A DNA stretch of 64,000 nt from Verrucomicrobiales bacterium (GCA_029212615.1 JARGPJ010000007.1:134354-198353); one strand, 5' to 3'. Counted from the stretch's first letter, positions 8,933-17,792 are shown. Translations and numbers: made by a program. The notes: generated from the letters alone by a model not told the origin.

Positions 8933-9596
8933 TCTACCCGTCACGGTAGTGATTCCCGCATTCAATGCCGAATCTTTTCTCGCAGATGCGATCGACAGTG
9001 CTCTAACTCAGACCTGTCCTCCGGAAGAAATCATTGTCGTCAACGATGGCTCAGATGATAGTACCGGGAGAATTGCGGGGGAGTATGGGCGTATCGTCAC
9101 CGTCCTGCATCAGGATCACACGGGTGTTTCGGCAGCGCGTAATCGTGGTCTTCGCCAGGCTGAACAGGAATTTCTGGCCTTTCTCGACGCAGACGACATT
9201 ATGGTGCCGAACCGGTTGGAGACACAGTGGAATACGCTGGCGGAAAAACCGGAGACCGACCTGCTGTTCGGGCAAGAGCACCGCTTCAAAGGCGCGGCTC
9301 CCGTCCTCCCTCTCGACTCCGAAGCGCGATCAATTCCCGCTCAGATACCGGGGACAATCTTTTGTCGCAGATCAGTTTTCGACGAATACGGACTTTTCGA
9401 TGAGCGAGTCGATGCGGACGATTTCATCGGATGGTTCGTGAAGGCAGTCGATAGCGGCTTGAGCTGGGACATTGTGAAAGAGACCCTGATTCTGCGCCGG
9501 TTCCACGATCAAAATTTCTCCCGCCAGATGGTCGATGGTGACGCCTATACCCATCTAGTGAAAGCGATGTTGGACCGCCGTCGTGAACGCGAATAA
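8925..9596 (+). CDS. glycosyltransferase family 2
   Basis: The protein has 223 residues from the ATG at 8925, which overlaps the kinase-like gene by 8 nt. A TTG at 8883 in the same frame is less likely, since the GT-A fold starts at VTVVIPAFN just after the ATG. Motifs are the nucleotide-binding VVNDGSDDSTG, a GVSAARNRG strand, and the DxD-type FLDADDIM that binds the metal and UDP-sugar. The protein is short for the family and has no membrane anchor. It probably adds a sugar in the cytosol as part of the accessory block. Donor and acceptor are unknown. Confidence 0.85.
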   Translation: MSNLPVTVVIPAFNAESFLADAIDSALTQTCPPEEIIVVNDGSDDSTGRIAGEYGRIVTVLHQDHTGVSAARNRGLRQAEQEFLAFLDADDIMVPNRLETQWNTLAEKPETDLLFGQEHRFKGAAPVLPLDSEARSIPAQIPGTIFCRRSVFDEYGLFDERVDADDFIGWFVKAVDSGLSWDIVKETLILRRFHDQNFSRQMVDGDAYTHLVKAMLDRRRERE

Positions 9597-9628
9597 CGCC
9601 CGCCCGCCCGAATATTTTGTTTTCTGCG

Positions 9629-11296
9629 ATGACTCCCTCCCGCGCACTTATTTGGCCCCGTGGTTGTTGGCCCGATGAGACCCAGCGACTCCTTCTCAAA
9701 GCTTGTTTTCTGAAGGATGACGACGACTGCCTCGCAGCCTGGGACGAGTGGCAACGACGAGTGCCTCTCGACTTCGTAGACGGATCTTCGGCACGTTTAC
9801 TCCTGCCTCTACGAGATCGGTTGAGGCGGGTTGCGCGAACACTTCCGCGGATGCCGCGCATCGAGGGTGTGGTCCGTTTCCACTGGGCTCAAACTCAGCT
9901 GACTCAACGTGCGATTGGCGACGTTCTCGATCTCCTCGAAGAGGCGGGGATCGAGTCGATACTGCTAAAGGGTGCGGCGCTCTCCGAGACCGTCTACTCT
10001 CCCGGGCTTCGCCCGATGGCCGATATCGATATTCTGGTTCGCCCCCGGCACGTCGACGACGCGCTGGCGCTCCTCCAGAAAAGCGGATGGCAACCCCGTT
10101 TCGCCTGCCACAAAGACGCCCGGAAGTTCACCCACGCCCTTCAGTTGGATAATTCGGATCATCGTTCCCTCGACCTGCATTGGGACCCCTTTCACGATCG
10201 CTTTCTTGACGAGCACCAATTGGAGTCGTTCTGGGAGGCCAGCCTTCCGATTTCGGTTCAGGGGCGGGATGCACGCGTCCTCTGCCCAGCCGATCAACTG
10301 TTGCAGATTTGCGAGCACGGCGTCCGCTATGACGACACTCCGCCTTTCCGTTGGCTCGGCGACGCTTTTTCCATCGTCGAGAAACTGGGGGACACGATTG
10401 ACTGGCAACGCTGCACTCGAATGGCGTCGAAGCATGGTTTGCTTCCGCAACTCCAGGACACATTGCTCTTTCTCCGGAATGAACTCCGACTTGAACTTCC
10501 CGGGGAATCCGCGGAAGTCTTGAACTCCGGAGCTTCACCCGGAAGCCGCCTGGCCTACCGAATCTCTACCCGTCACCAACCCGGCTACCACCCGGTGATT
10601 CAGGGGTTGCCCCGCTCCCTCCTTGCGTATGCCCGTTATCTGCGATCGAGCAGCAGCGTCGAGAAACTGGGGTTGGTGCGTTTTCTCTGTCTGATCAATG
10701 ACATCGAAATGCCACCTTCCCGGTTTATCGCTCACTTTTTCACCCTCACGGCTCGATCTTGCGCCCGGAAATGGCAGGATCGACGCGAAGCGGCGCAGAT
10801 CTGCCGTAGTTTCAAGTCGTCGACACCTCGCATCTACACTTTAGCGACAACGTCATCGCATCTCCTGGATGGTTTTTATCCGCCGGAGATGTTCGACGGG
10901 TGTGTTTTCCGCTGGACGTATCCTGATGCCACGGTGCGGCTGAAACTGGATCCGGGAGACTATTGGATTCAAGCGGACCTGCTGATCCAGCGGGATTGGT
11001 CTGTCGAAAAATTTCAGATATCCTTCAATCGTCAACGAATCACGGAAGTCGAGGGCTTTACGGATCGCATCCTGATACGTGTGCCTGAAGAGGCCTTTGT
11101 CGATCATGATGTTCAGAGGCTCGTGTTGCGCTGTGGGCCGTGGAAAACGGTGAAATCACGGCAACTGGGCTTCGCCCTGGTGCGGCTGGTCGTGAGCCCT
11201 TGTGACAACCGTATTGGATCGAAAACAGAGATAAGCGGGCGTCACGCGGATTCACGGGGATCGATCTCGAAACCTTCGAGCAAAGCCTCAAGATAG
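9629..11296 (+). CDS. NTP_transf_5 nucleotidyltransferase-family protein with C-terminal beta domain
   Basis: The protein has 555 residues from the ATG at 9629 (a TTG at 9617 is less likely). Residues about 105-140 carry the family signature KGAALSE...GLRPMADIDIL, with the paired aspartates of the nucleotidyltransferase fold. A D-x-H strand (LDLHWDPF) comes near 185. The last roughly 130 residues (from FRWTYPD) look like a beta-sandwich domain found appended to glycosyltransferases. NTP_transf_5 proteins occur with HprK-related/PqqD systems and in some lasso peptide clusters, where one relative attaches sugars. Whether this protein moves nucleotides or sugars is unknown. Its 3' end overlaps the convergent glycosyltransferase by 55 bp. 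Confidence 0.75.
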   Translation: MTPSRALIWPRGCWPDETQRLLLKACFLKDDDDCLAAWDEWQRRVPLDFVDGSSARLLLPLRDRLRRVARTLPRMPRIEGVVRFHWAQTQLTQRAIGDVLDLLEEAGIESILLKGAALSETVYSPGLRPMADIDILVRPRHVDDALALLQKSGWQPRFACHKDARKFTHALQLDNSDHRSLDLHWDPFHDRFLDEHQLESFWEASLPISVQGRDARVLCPADQLLQICEHGVRYDDTPPFRWLGDAFSIVEKLGDTIDWQRCTRMASKHGLLPQLQDTLLFLRNELRLELPGESAEVLNSGASPGSRLAYRISTRHQPGYHPVIQGLPRSLLAYARYLRSSSSVEKLGLVRFLCLINDIEMPPSRFIAHFFTLTARSCARKWQDRREAAQICRSFKSSTPRIYTLATTSSHLLDGFYPPEMFDGCVFRWTYPDATVRLKLDPGDYWIQADLLIQRDWSVEKFQISFNRQRITEVEGFTDRILIRVPEEAFVDHDVQRLVLRCGPWKTVKSRQLGFALVRLVVSPCDNRIGSKTEISGRHADSRGSISKPSSKASR

Positions 11297-12450
11297 CGCC
11301 CCTCGGAGGACGAAACGTACTTCGACCTGAGATCGATGGCGGACGTGGTCATCGAGTCGATGCGATCAAGTGCCCGTATCGTCGCAGCCGAAATTGCTTC
11401 AACCTCGAAACGGTCGAACTTCTCTGCGCATCCCGCTGCTTGACTCTCCTTGCCAAATCCAACTCCTTCGGGAATGACCGTGGGTATTCCGCACAGCTTT
11501 GCTTCGTGGCTGAGGGATGATCCCCTCGCCTCGTAGCAGTCCCTGTCGTAGGGGAGGAGCAGGAGTCGGCACGAACGCAACGTCTGCGAAAATTCGTCGT
11601 CAGTAAGTGGCCTTCCGAGGAAGACATCTCCCTCTGTCTTCAGGGTCTCCAGTTCCCGTCGCACTGGATCGGAGTATTCCGGGTCGTATCCAATCGCCTG
11701 CACTGTGAACATTACCCCGGGTTGCTGCGCTCGAACCCGGCGAATAATCTCCGGAAGAAGGTGAAAGCCCTTCTCGGGTCGGCTGCTGCCGAGAATTCCA
11801 ATGCGCAAGGTGTCGGCAACCCGATGTGGCGCCGCCTCCGCGGTGGTCCATGTGGGCACAGCAAGGGTCAAGGGGCGCGCTCCCAGAAGAGGTTCGAAGA
11901 GATCGCCGGTCGCATCAACCTCACAGGTAAAATGAATACGACTTCCCCAGTGGTCGGGAAGTCGAGCAAAGGCTTGGCGATAGGTTTCGTCAGCTACTTC
12001 GCTGCGTTGCCTCGACATGCTTAAATGTGGCGGGAACATAAGGCACATTGCCATGCGAGGGATCCCCTCAATCCCGTCGGCCGCCTCGGTCAGTTGCGCC
12101 ACCCACTCACAGATTCCAAGGATGAGGTTGCAGGTCACCGTCGGGAAAACGACAAAGTCATCCGCAGTAACGTGCTTCGATAGGGACATCAGATCTTTTC
12201 GCATGGCGGCATTGCTGAAATTGATCGCCATGAAGTCAGCTGCCGGCCGCAACTCTTTCAACTGGCCGAAACCGTGCTGATGGAAATACGGAGTTGCCGG
12301 GATTTGGAGAATCGGGTCGTGTGCCTCCAGGTGACAGTAAAATTCGGTAATCAGGCCCAGCCTATCTGCTTCCCTCCGGAGTGCACGCGCCTCGCTGTAA
12401 TTATGAGACAACACAGTTATCAGCGAAGGATCTAAAACGAGACATTTCAT
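11242..12450 (-). CDS. GT-B fold glycosyltransferase (GT4-like)
   Basis: The protein has 402 residues and two Rossmann-like halves. The C-terminal half has the donor-binding pattern of GT4 enzymes: LGSSRPEKGFHLL near 225, VFLGRPLTDDEF near 290, and LLLPYDRDCYEARGSS followed by GIPTV near 335. The classic E-x7-E is only partly recognisable (E345). It is the last gene of the accessory block and runs towards the nucleotidyltransferase gene. The product is probably cytosolic and adds a sugar to a lipid-linked glycan or to whatever the PqqD/kinase genes serve. The start has no clear ribosome-binding site. Confidence 0.75.
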   Translation of the reverse strand: MKCLVLDPSLITVLSHNYSEARALRREADRLGLITEFYCHLEAHDPILQIPATPYFHQHGFGQLKELRPAADFMAINFSNAAMRKDLMSLSKHVTADDFVVFPTVTCNLILGICEWVAQLTEAADGIEGIPRMAMCLMFPPHLSMSRQRSEVADETYRQAFARLPDHWGSRIHFTCEVDATGDLFEPLLGARPLTLAVPTWTTAEAAPHRVADTLRIGILGSSRPEKGFHLLPEIIRRVRAQQPGVMFTVQAIGYDPEYSDPVRRELETLKTEGDVFLGRPLTDDEFSQTLRSCRLLLLPYDRDCYEARGSSLSHEAKLCGIPTVIPEGVGFGKESQAAGCAEKFDRFEVEAISAATIRALDRIDSMTTSAIDLRSKYVSSSEGRYLEALLEGFEIDPRESA

Positions 12451-12483
12451 GACAGGGTGGATCCAGAGCGGAGCGCGCAGACT

Positions 12484-12676
12484 ACTGCCGGGAAATTCTT
12501 TTTCAACCCTAACGCCGGGTCACCGCGCATCGAGCCGGGTTGGAGGGGGCGCGATCCTGATCTCATGAGGTCACCTGACGGAGGGGCAACCCGGGAGAAG
12601 GCTGAATTGTCTCCCATTTTCATCTGAACCTGAATTCACCAAGGCCGGAGGGATATGGCGAATTGCCGGGGTTCAG
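12484..12676. repeat. intergenic repeat, right copy (parts B then A)
   Basis: Part B is 12484-12532 and part A is 12562-12676. Both match the left copy at 6129-6299 in the same orientation, but in swapped order. Copies sit immediately outside the accessory genes on both sides. The gap 12451-12985 holds this repeat, the tRNA-Glu terminator and tRNA-Glu; nothing else is seen in it. Confidence 0.8.
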
Positions 12677-12751
12677 CTGCTTGAAAGGGGCTCGAGGCGT
12701 ATAAATTGATACCTCTCCAGCGCTTATTCACCTTTTCCGTAAGGTGGATAC

Positions 12752-12776
12752 AAAAAAACCGCCTCGAAAGGCGGTT
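12752..12776 (-). terminator. rho-independent terminator of tRNA-Glu
   Basis: On the minus strand the stem AACCGCCT / AGGCGGTT with a TTCG-type loop is followed by a run of seven T. It sits a few bases beyond the tRNA 3' end. Confidence 0.85.
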
Positions 12777-12780
12777 AATT

Positions 12781-12855
12781 TGGCGACCCGTACGGGACTT
12801 GAACCCGTGTTACCGCCGTGAAAGGGCGGTGTCCTAACCGCTAGACGAACGGGTC
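12781..12855 (-). tRNA. tRNA-Glu (anticodon TTC)
   Basis: The cloverleaf is complete on the minus strand. The acceptor stem is GACCCGT/ACGGGTC, the anticodon stem CCGCC/GGCGG has loop CTTTCAC (anticodon TTC, Glu), and the T arm carries GGTTCAAGTCC. The 3' CCA is encoded. It is followed closely by a strong terminator and lies at the right edge of the accessory block. Confidence 0.96.
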
Positions 12856-12985
12856 ACGTTCATCACATACCAGAGAGTTACTCCGTGCAGTGGAGCGGGA
12901 ATATGGAGAGTATTTCAAAGGAATCAACCCGAAAATGTGAAAGAATTTTCAGTGGCGCTCAGCGTCCGTCCTGTCACAGTGCGCC

Positions 12986-13957
12986 ATGCCTGTGATGATT
13001 GATTTATTTTGGCTGATTGCCGGACTCACCGTTCTTTATTTTGGAGCCGATTGGCTCGTCGGCGGGGCGTCAAAGCTGGCTGTTAAATTCGGTATTGCAC
13101 CGCTTGTCGTCGGACTCACCGTGGTCGCCTTTGGGACGAGCGCGCCCGAGATGTTTGTCAGTATCGGCTTCAATCAGGGTGGTTATCCGGACATGGCACT
13201 GGGAAATGTCATTGGATCAAACATTTGTAACATCGGCCTGGTTCTCGGGGTCAGTGCTTTTATCTGCGTGCTGACGATCAAAAATCAGCTTTTGCTGCGG
13301 GATTTGCCTTTTTTGGTTGCGGCGACGCTTGGCTTTTCCTGGATGCTGATGAACGGAGTGATCGGCCGACTCGAGGGTTGTCTCCTTTTCGCCGCGGTGA
13401 TTGGCTACACCATTTTTCAGTTGGTATTGGCGCGAAGGGTGAAAGATCCCGAGGTATTGGAGGAGTATGAGAATGAAATTGATCCCGGCGCGGCTGAGAA
13501 GGAGCCGATATGGAAGCTTGTTCTCTTTATTCTGATTGGACTCGTCGGCCTCTACTTCGGGGCTGAGTGGCTCGAGCGTGGCGGTGTCAGTATCGCGAAA
13601 CGGATAGGCGTGCCCGAAGCGGTTATCTCGCTGACCTTGATCGCCTTCAGCACCTCGGTTCCCGAGTTGGCGACGTCTATCATTGCCTCCCTGAAGCGGG
13701 AAGGGGACATTATTGTCGGAAACGTGATCGGCTCCTGTATCTTCAATTTGCTCTGTGTGATCGGAATGACCTCGATGATCACACCGATCAAGACCACTCA
13801 GATCGAAATGGCGGATCTGATCGTGATGGGAGGCTTCACGGCTCTCCTGATACCGATCATGAAAACACGCAGGCGGATCAGCCGCCTCGAGGGCGGGATC
13901 CTTCTCGCGCTCTATGCCGGCTATTGCGGGTATCTCTGGATCGACCGCGTGGCATAA
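12986..13957 (+). CDS. calcium/sodium antiporter (CaCA family, YrbG-like)
   Basis: The 323-residue protein is almost wholly hydrophobic, with about ten membrane segments in two homologous halves. Each half carries the alpha-repeat signature: VAFGTSAPEMFVS near 46-58 with GNVIGSNICNIGL near 73-85, and IAFSTSVPELATS near 218-230 with GNVIGSCIFNLLC near 243-255. The acidic residues of these repeats bind the cation. Length and topology match the family. It exchanges Ca2+ for Na+ or H+ across the inner membrane. It stands alone, divergent from tRNA-Glu and convergent with the Fe-S operon. Confidence 0.93.
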   Translation: MPVMIDLFWLIAGLTVLYFGADWLVGGASKLAVKFGIAPLVVGLTVVAFGTSAPEMFVSIGFNQGGYPDMALGNVIGSNICNIGLVLGVSAFICVLTIKNQLLLRDLPFLVAATLGFSWMLMNGVIGRLEGCLLFAAVIGYTIFQLVLARRVKDPEVLEEYENEIDPGAAEKEPIWKLVLFILIGLVGLYFGAEWLERGGVSIAKRIGVPEAVISLTLIAFSTSVPELATSIIASLKREGDIIVGNVIGSCIFNLLCVIGMTSMITPIKTTQIEMADLIVMGGFTALLIPIMKTRRRISRLEGGILLALYAGYCGYLWIDRVA

Positions 13958-14049
13958 AGCCTTTTTACCCTGCCCCGATTTTCATATCGCGGAGGGACTG
14001 CGGTGCAATGCTGAAGGGAGAAAAGGGAGATGAAGTGCGCTTTGCGCTC

Positions 14050-14598
14050 TTAAATCATGCCCAGTTTCATTTTCCCTTCTTCGGAGATCATTTCCTGATT
14101 CCAGACGGGATCCCAGACGATGTCGACCTGTGCGTTGTCGATGCCATCCAGCATGAGGATTTTTGATTGGGCATCAGCCGCAATGGTTGGTCCCATGCCG
14201 CAACCGGGAGCCGTCAGTGTCATTTTGACTTCAACGTTCTTTTGTCCCTCTTCATCTTTGATATTGCAATCGTAGACAAGGCCGAGATCGACGATGTTGA
14301 CGGGGATTTCAGGGTCGAAGACGAGCTTGAGTTGTTCCCAAATCGCCCCCTGGACGTCGCCGCTGGCGATCGCTTCCTGTGCGGCGGATTGTTGGGCCTT
14401 CTCTGCCTCGAGGTCAATTCCGAGCGCGTCTGCATTTTCGGCTTTGATTCGGGCAAGTCCGGACTGGGTTGCGACAGTGTAGGTACCGCCGAGAGCCTGA
14501 GTGATCATGACTTTCGTTCCGACAGGGAGTCGGATGAGGTCTCCGCTTGGAATCTGAATGGCTTCGACTTCGCGGGAAATTTCAATTTCTTCGTGCAT
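14050..14598 (-). CDS. sufT: SufT-type Fe-S assembly protein (DUF59/MIP18 domain)
   Basis: The protein has 182 residues. The N-terminal third (EIEISREVEAIQIPSG, then VMITQALGGTYTV) is the SufT-specific beta domain. Residues about 85-180 are the MIP18/DUF59 fold with IPVNIVDLGLVYD and the conserved Cys motif TAPGCGMGP. SufT is an auxiliary factor for maturing iron-sulfur proteins in the cytosol. It is the last gene of a three-gene minus-strand operon with a rhodanese-like protein and an IscU/NifU scaffold, which supports the role. Confidence 0.88.
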   Translation of the reverse strand: MHEEIEISREVEAIQIPSGDLIRLPVGTKVMITQALGGTYTVATQSGLARIKAENADALGIDLEAEKAQQSAAQEAIASGDVQGAIWEQLKLVFDPEIPVNIVDLGLVYDCNIKDEEGQKNVEVKMTLTAPGCGMGPTIAADAQSKILMLDGIDNAQVDIVWDPVWNQEMISEEGKMKLGMI

Positions 14599-14642
14599 GG
14601 GTTTTGAGAGTTGGGGAAAGAGAGGTGCAGGGGAGGATAGAA

Positions 14643-15125
14643 TCAGGAATCGAGTTTTACGACTTTGAGTTTGCCGCTTTTCAGCTTCAGCTTGTTCATG
14701 TCGCCGAGGAGAGTGTTTGGTGTTTCTGCGGGGAGGGGATTTTCGACACCCGATTTGTCGCTGTTGAGGGCATCGCGGAGGGCTCCTTCAACCATTTCGC
14801 CACAATGAATTTTCATGGGCGGTAGAGGCCCGAGAGGGGAGGAGAGGTCCGTTGAACTCAGTGCTTGCGCTTCTTCGACTGTTTTGCCTTTCAGCATTTC
14901 GGTGGCCATGCTCGCGACCGCAATCGCTGTTTGGCAGCCGAAGCTTTGGAAAGAGGCTTTGTTTATCACTTTCTTTCCGTCTTTCTCGTCAAACTTCAGC
15001 CACATCCGGACCATGTCGCCGCATTCGGGGTTGCCGACGGTGCCGACGGAATCTGCATCGCTCATTTCCCCCTGGTTTTGGGGGTTGGCGATCGCGTTCT
15101 GGATCTTGTCTTCGAAGTCGCTCAT
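14643..15125 (-). CDS. IscU/NifU-type iron-sulfur cluster scaffold
   Basis: The protein has 160 residues. The three cluster-ligating cysteines of the scaffold family are present: C35 in NPECGD, C64 in FGCQTA, and C108 in the KIHCGEM motif, with D37 next to the first. The LPPMK-HC segment (the HscA-binding LPPVK region in IscU) is also present. A 20-residue Lys-rich C-terminal extension is unusual but short. It assembles Fe-S clusters and hands them to carriers. It lies between the rhodanese-like gene and sufT, with gaps of about 42 and 44 bp. No cysteine desulfurase gene is in the window. Confidence 0.9.
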   Translation of the reverse strand: MSDFEDKIQNAIANPQNQGEMSDADSVGTVGNPECGDMVRMWLKFDEKDGKKVINKASFQSFGCQTAIAVASMATEMLKGKTVEEAQALSSTDLSSPLGPLPPMKIHCGEMVEGALRDALNSDKSGVENPLPAETPNTLLGDMNKLKLKSGKLKVVKLDS

Positions 15126-15167
15126 GGGTCGTTTGGGGTTTTCTGCCTGCGGAAGAACAGGGGGCGG

Positions 15168-15734
15168 TTACTCTTCAAATTCCAGTTTATATCGCGGAAC
15201 TTCTTTGTCAGCCTCTACAGCATAGGCGTCGATCCCGCCGCGTAAGGCGCGGGTGTTGTTAAAACCATGGCCGATGAGGTAAGCGGCTGCATCGAGGCAG
15301 CGATCACCGGTGTGATCGTAGAGAACGATGAGACGTTCTTTGTTCTCATGGCCGAAAATCTCCTGGAGAAGGTCGTTGCTGTAGAGTTCAGAATGGGGCA
15401 GCGCGACAGCTTCGTGTTCCTCCCGTGTTCTTAAATCGAGCAGGCGAGGGGGGATGTCGTTTTCAAAAGCGGCCTTCAACTCGAGTGGTTCGATCAAAAT
15501 TTTCTGATCATTTTCATGAGCAGAGAGAATGTGGGCAATCACCTCTTCGACGGGAAGGTCTTCGTTTCGCCTACAGACTTCAGCAAGTGTTTCCTCGTCG
15601 TCGTAGCTACAGCTTTGACAGCCGCCGATGTGATACCGGGCAAAAAGGGAGCGTTTTGCACCGGGGAAGTGTTTGAGGACTTCGCCCATCGTGATATCGC
15701 TGTCGATTTGGGGTTTTTCTGTCGTGGTGGACAT
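15168..15734 (-). CDS. DUF1858/ScdA-N plus rhodanese-like domain protein, catalytic Cys replaced
   Basis: The protein has 188 residues from the ATG at 15734; an upstream in-frame ATG at 15824 would overlap the divergent pssA gene and is disfavoured. Residues about 12-75 resemble the DUF1858/ScdA N-terminal helical domain, with a GGCQSC pair. Residues about 85-185 are a rhodanese fold (LLDLRTREEHE, then GGIDAY). At the active-site loop the usual Cys of YCxxGxRS is Asp (D140, YDHTGDRC), so classical sulfurtransferase activity is doubtful. C147 stands where Ser is usual. It may act in Fe-S or redox sensing, as suggested by its operon with the scaffold and SufT. Confidence 0.8.
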   Translation of the reverse strand: MSTTTEKPQIDSDITMGEVLKHFPGAKRSLFARYHIGGCQSCSYDDEETLAEVCRRNEDLPVEEVIAHILSAHENDQKILIEPLELKAAFENDIPPRLLDLRTREEHEAVALPHSELYSNDLLQEIFGHENKERLIVLYDHTGDRCLDAAAYLIGHGFNNTRALRGGIDAYAVEADKEVPRYKLEFEE

Positions 15735-15812
15735 AGGAAGTGAATATGGACCGGAAAAACAGCTTTGGAATTTGAAATTTGAGTTTTGGGGAACTGAACG
15801 GAACGTAGGTTC

Positions 15813-16673
15813 ATGAAACGACACGTGCCCGGCCCCTGGAGTAATCCTCAGGTTTATCTTTTGCCCAACTTGATGACGGCCGGAAATCTCGCCTGCGGTT
15901 TCAGTGCAGTGGTTACGATCTTCGATGGGATGCGGGATGATTCAGGTGGCGCGGCAGACTTTCATCTCGCTATTTTCCTGATTCTCGGAGCCTGCCTCTT
16001 CGATGCGCTTGATGGAAGGTTGGCCCGGATTAAGGGGCAGGAATCGATGTTCGGCCGCGAATTTGATTCTCTTGCTGATATTGTCTCTTTCGGAATCGCG
16101 CCGGCATTGCTGGTCATGGATATTGTTCTCAGTTCCTTCGACAATCGCCTCGGGTGGACCATTGCCTTCGTTTATCTCCTCTGTGGAGGGATGCGCCTTG
16201 CCCGTTTTAACTGTCTCGCACAAGAGGCGGCAGAGCATCCGGAGCGCGTCACGAGTCGCGATTTTGTGGGGTTTCCGATTCCGGCGGCAGCGGGTCTCAT
16301 TGCGTCGCTTACGATTTTCATTCTCTGGCTGAATGAGGGCGCCACGGAAATCGGGGCGTGGCGTTACGTGCTTCTGGCGCTCATGATTTTGCTGGCCTTC
16401 ATGATGCTGAGCGAATTCCGCTATCCGAGTTTTAAAGCGTTGAACCTGAAAGCGAGGCGTTCATTGGTCTGGTTGTTTGTTGCAGTTCTCATTCTCGTCT
16501 GTGCGGTGAACTTCGTGGAGTTTGTTCCGCTGGGAATTTTCCTCTCATATTTCGTCTACGGTTTGGTTCGCCCGTGGATTTCGCGCAAGTGGCGGAAAGA
16601 AATTGAAGAAGGGCTCGACGATGAGTTTGAGCCTGAGCTGGTTGAAGAGTCGAATGACGAATCTGCGGCCTGA
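15813..16673 (+). CDS. pssA: CDP-diacylglycerol-serine O-phosphatidyltransferase
   Basis: The protein has 286 residues and about seven membrane segments. The CDP-alcohol phosphatidyltransferase signature D-G-x2-A-R-x8-G-x3-D-x3-D is intact at about residues 66-92 (DGRLARIKG, FGREFDSLAD). The N-terminal VYLLPNLMTAGNLACGF segment is typical of the PssA branch. It makes phosphatidylserine from CDP-diacylglycerol and serine, the precursor of phosphatidylethanolamine. The C-terminal tail is acidic. It diverges from the Fe-S operon across about 80 bp. Confidence 0.92.
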   Translation: MKRHVPGPWSNPQVYLLPNLMTAGNLACGFSAVVTIFDGMRDDSGGAADFHLAIFLILGACLFDALDGRLARIKGQESMFGREFDSLADIVSFGIAPALLVMDIVLSSFDNRLGWTIAFVYLLCGGMRLARFNCLAQEAAEHPERVTSRDFVGFPIPAAAGLIASLTIFILWLNEGATEIGAWRYVLLALMILLAFMMLSEFRYPSFKALNLKARRSLVWLFVAVLILVCAVNFVEFVPLGIFLSYFVYGLVRPWISRKWRKEIEEGLDDEFEPELVEESNDESAA

Positions 16674-16721
16674 CTCTTCATGCGTGATTGACCCGGGTGC
16701 GGTCTGACGTATTGATGTGGG

Positions 16722-17498
16722 ATGAGTTACGTCGAAGATCTTTTTTCTCTAAAAGGCAAAACTGCGGTCGTTATCGGAGGGACTGGAGTCCTTTGCGGTG
16801 AAATGGCGCTGGGTCTCGCGAAGGCGGGTGCTGAGGTCGCGGTGGTTGGCCGCAGTGAGGAAAAAGGGGCGGAACGTCTGCGTGAAATCGATGCGGCAGG
16901 CGGTCGGGCCTTTTTTGTTCCGGCAGATGTCGCTTCCCGGGAATCTCTGAAGGAGCTTCTCGAAACGGTGACTGAACAGGCCGGGAGCGTCGATATCCTG
17001 GTGAATGGTGCGGGAGTGAATTCGCCCACGCCATTATTTGAGATCGAAGATGAAGAGTTCGCGCGCATCCTCGACATCAACCTCGGGGCGATTCTTCGCA
17101 GTTGCCAGATTTTTGGAAAGCACATGCTCGAGAACGGTGGAGGATCGATTATCAACATTGGTTCGATCTCCGGTTTGGGGCCGCTCAGTAAGGTCTTTAC
17201 CTATTCAGCGAGTAAGGCAGCGGTTCATAATTTGTCGAAGAATCTTGCCCGGGAATGGGCGGAGAAGGGAGTTCGGGTTAACACGCTTGTCCCCGGATTT
17301 TTCCCCGCTGAGCAGAATCGGAAGGTGCTCACCGAAGATCGTGTCGCCTCCATTCTAGGTCACACACCGGCGAATCGTTTCGGGAATGCTGAGGAGCTGA
17401 TGGGCGCTACGTTGCTGCTCGCTTCGGAGAAGGCAGGCTCATTTGTGACCGGAATTGAAATGATCGTCGACGGAGGGTTCTCCGCGATGTCGATTTAA
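16722..17498 (+). CDS. short-chain dehydrogenase/reductase (SDR)
   Basis: The 258-residue classical SDR has a dinucleotide motif GGTGVLCG (residues 18-25), the structural VNGAG motif, catalytic Ser in IGSISG and YSASK for the Tyr/Lys pair. The C-terminal VDGGFSAM end is typical. It most resembles the branch that includes mannonate/gluconate oxidoreductases acting on sugar acids, so a role in sugar acid catabolism is plausible but not proven. It follows pssA by 48 bp. The gap after it (17499-17792) contains only a promoter candidate. Confidence 0.88.
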   Translation: MSYVEDLFSLKGKTAVVIGGTGVLCGEMALGLAKAGAEVAVVGRSEEKGAERLREIDAAGGRAFFVPADVASRESLKELLETVTEQAGSVDILVNGAGVNSPTPLFEIEDEEFARILDINLGAILRSCQIFGKHMLENGGGSIINIGSISGLGPLSKVFTYSASKAAVHNLSKNLAREWAEKGVRVNTLVPGFFPAEQNRKVLTEDRVASILGHTPANRFGNAEELMGATLLLASEKAGSFVTGIEMIVDGGFSAMSI

Positions 17499-17711
17499 GA
17501 TTGGCAGGCCTCCCCTGCGATCGGGGTTCACCGGGGTGAAACGGGTCTTTAATCGCATGAGATGAGGTTAAACAAGGTTGGCCCGAGCGGTTAACCGTCT
17601 CCATTTGGCAGCCACGGGCCGCAGGACCTCTAAGGAATCTGTCCTGTTTTGCGTCCTAATCGGGCAGGGTTTATTCACTCCTCCCTGATTACCGGAATTT
17701 GCTCTAATGAC

Positions 17712-17738
17712 TTGACGTAATTAAGTTTTCTTTATAAT
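17712..17738 (+). promoter_or_regulatory. candidate sigma70-type promoter
   Basis: TTGACG (17712-17717) and a perfect TATAAT (17733-17738) are separated by 15 bp, slightly short, in an AT-rich stretch about 55 bp before the ATG of the zinc-ribbon gene at 17793. Confidence 0.5.
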
Positions 17739-17792
17739 CTTGTAAATCTTATAATTTAGATAAGACTGAGAGGTGTTATTGTTGTTGATAAA

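Noticed and set aside
6129..12676. Prophage or integrative element
   Set aside because: No integrase, phage structural gene or duplicated tRNA end; the repeats alone do not show a specific class.
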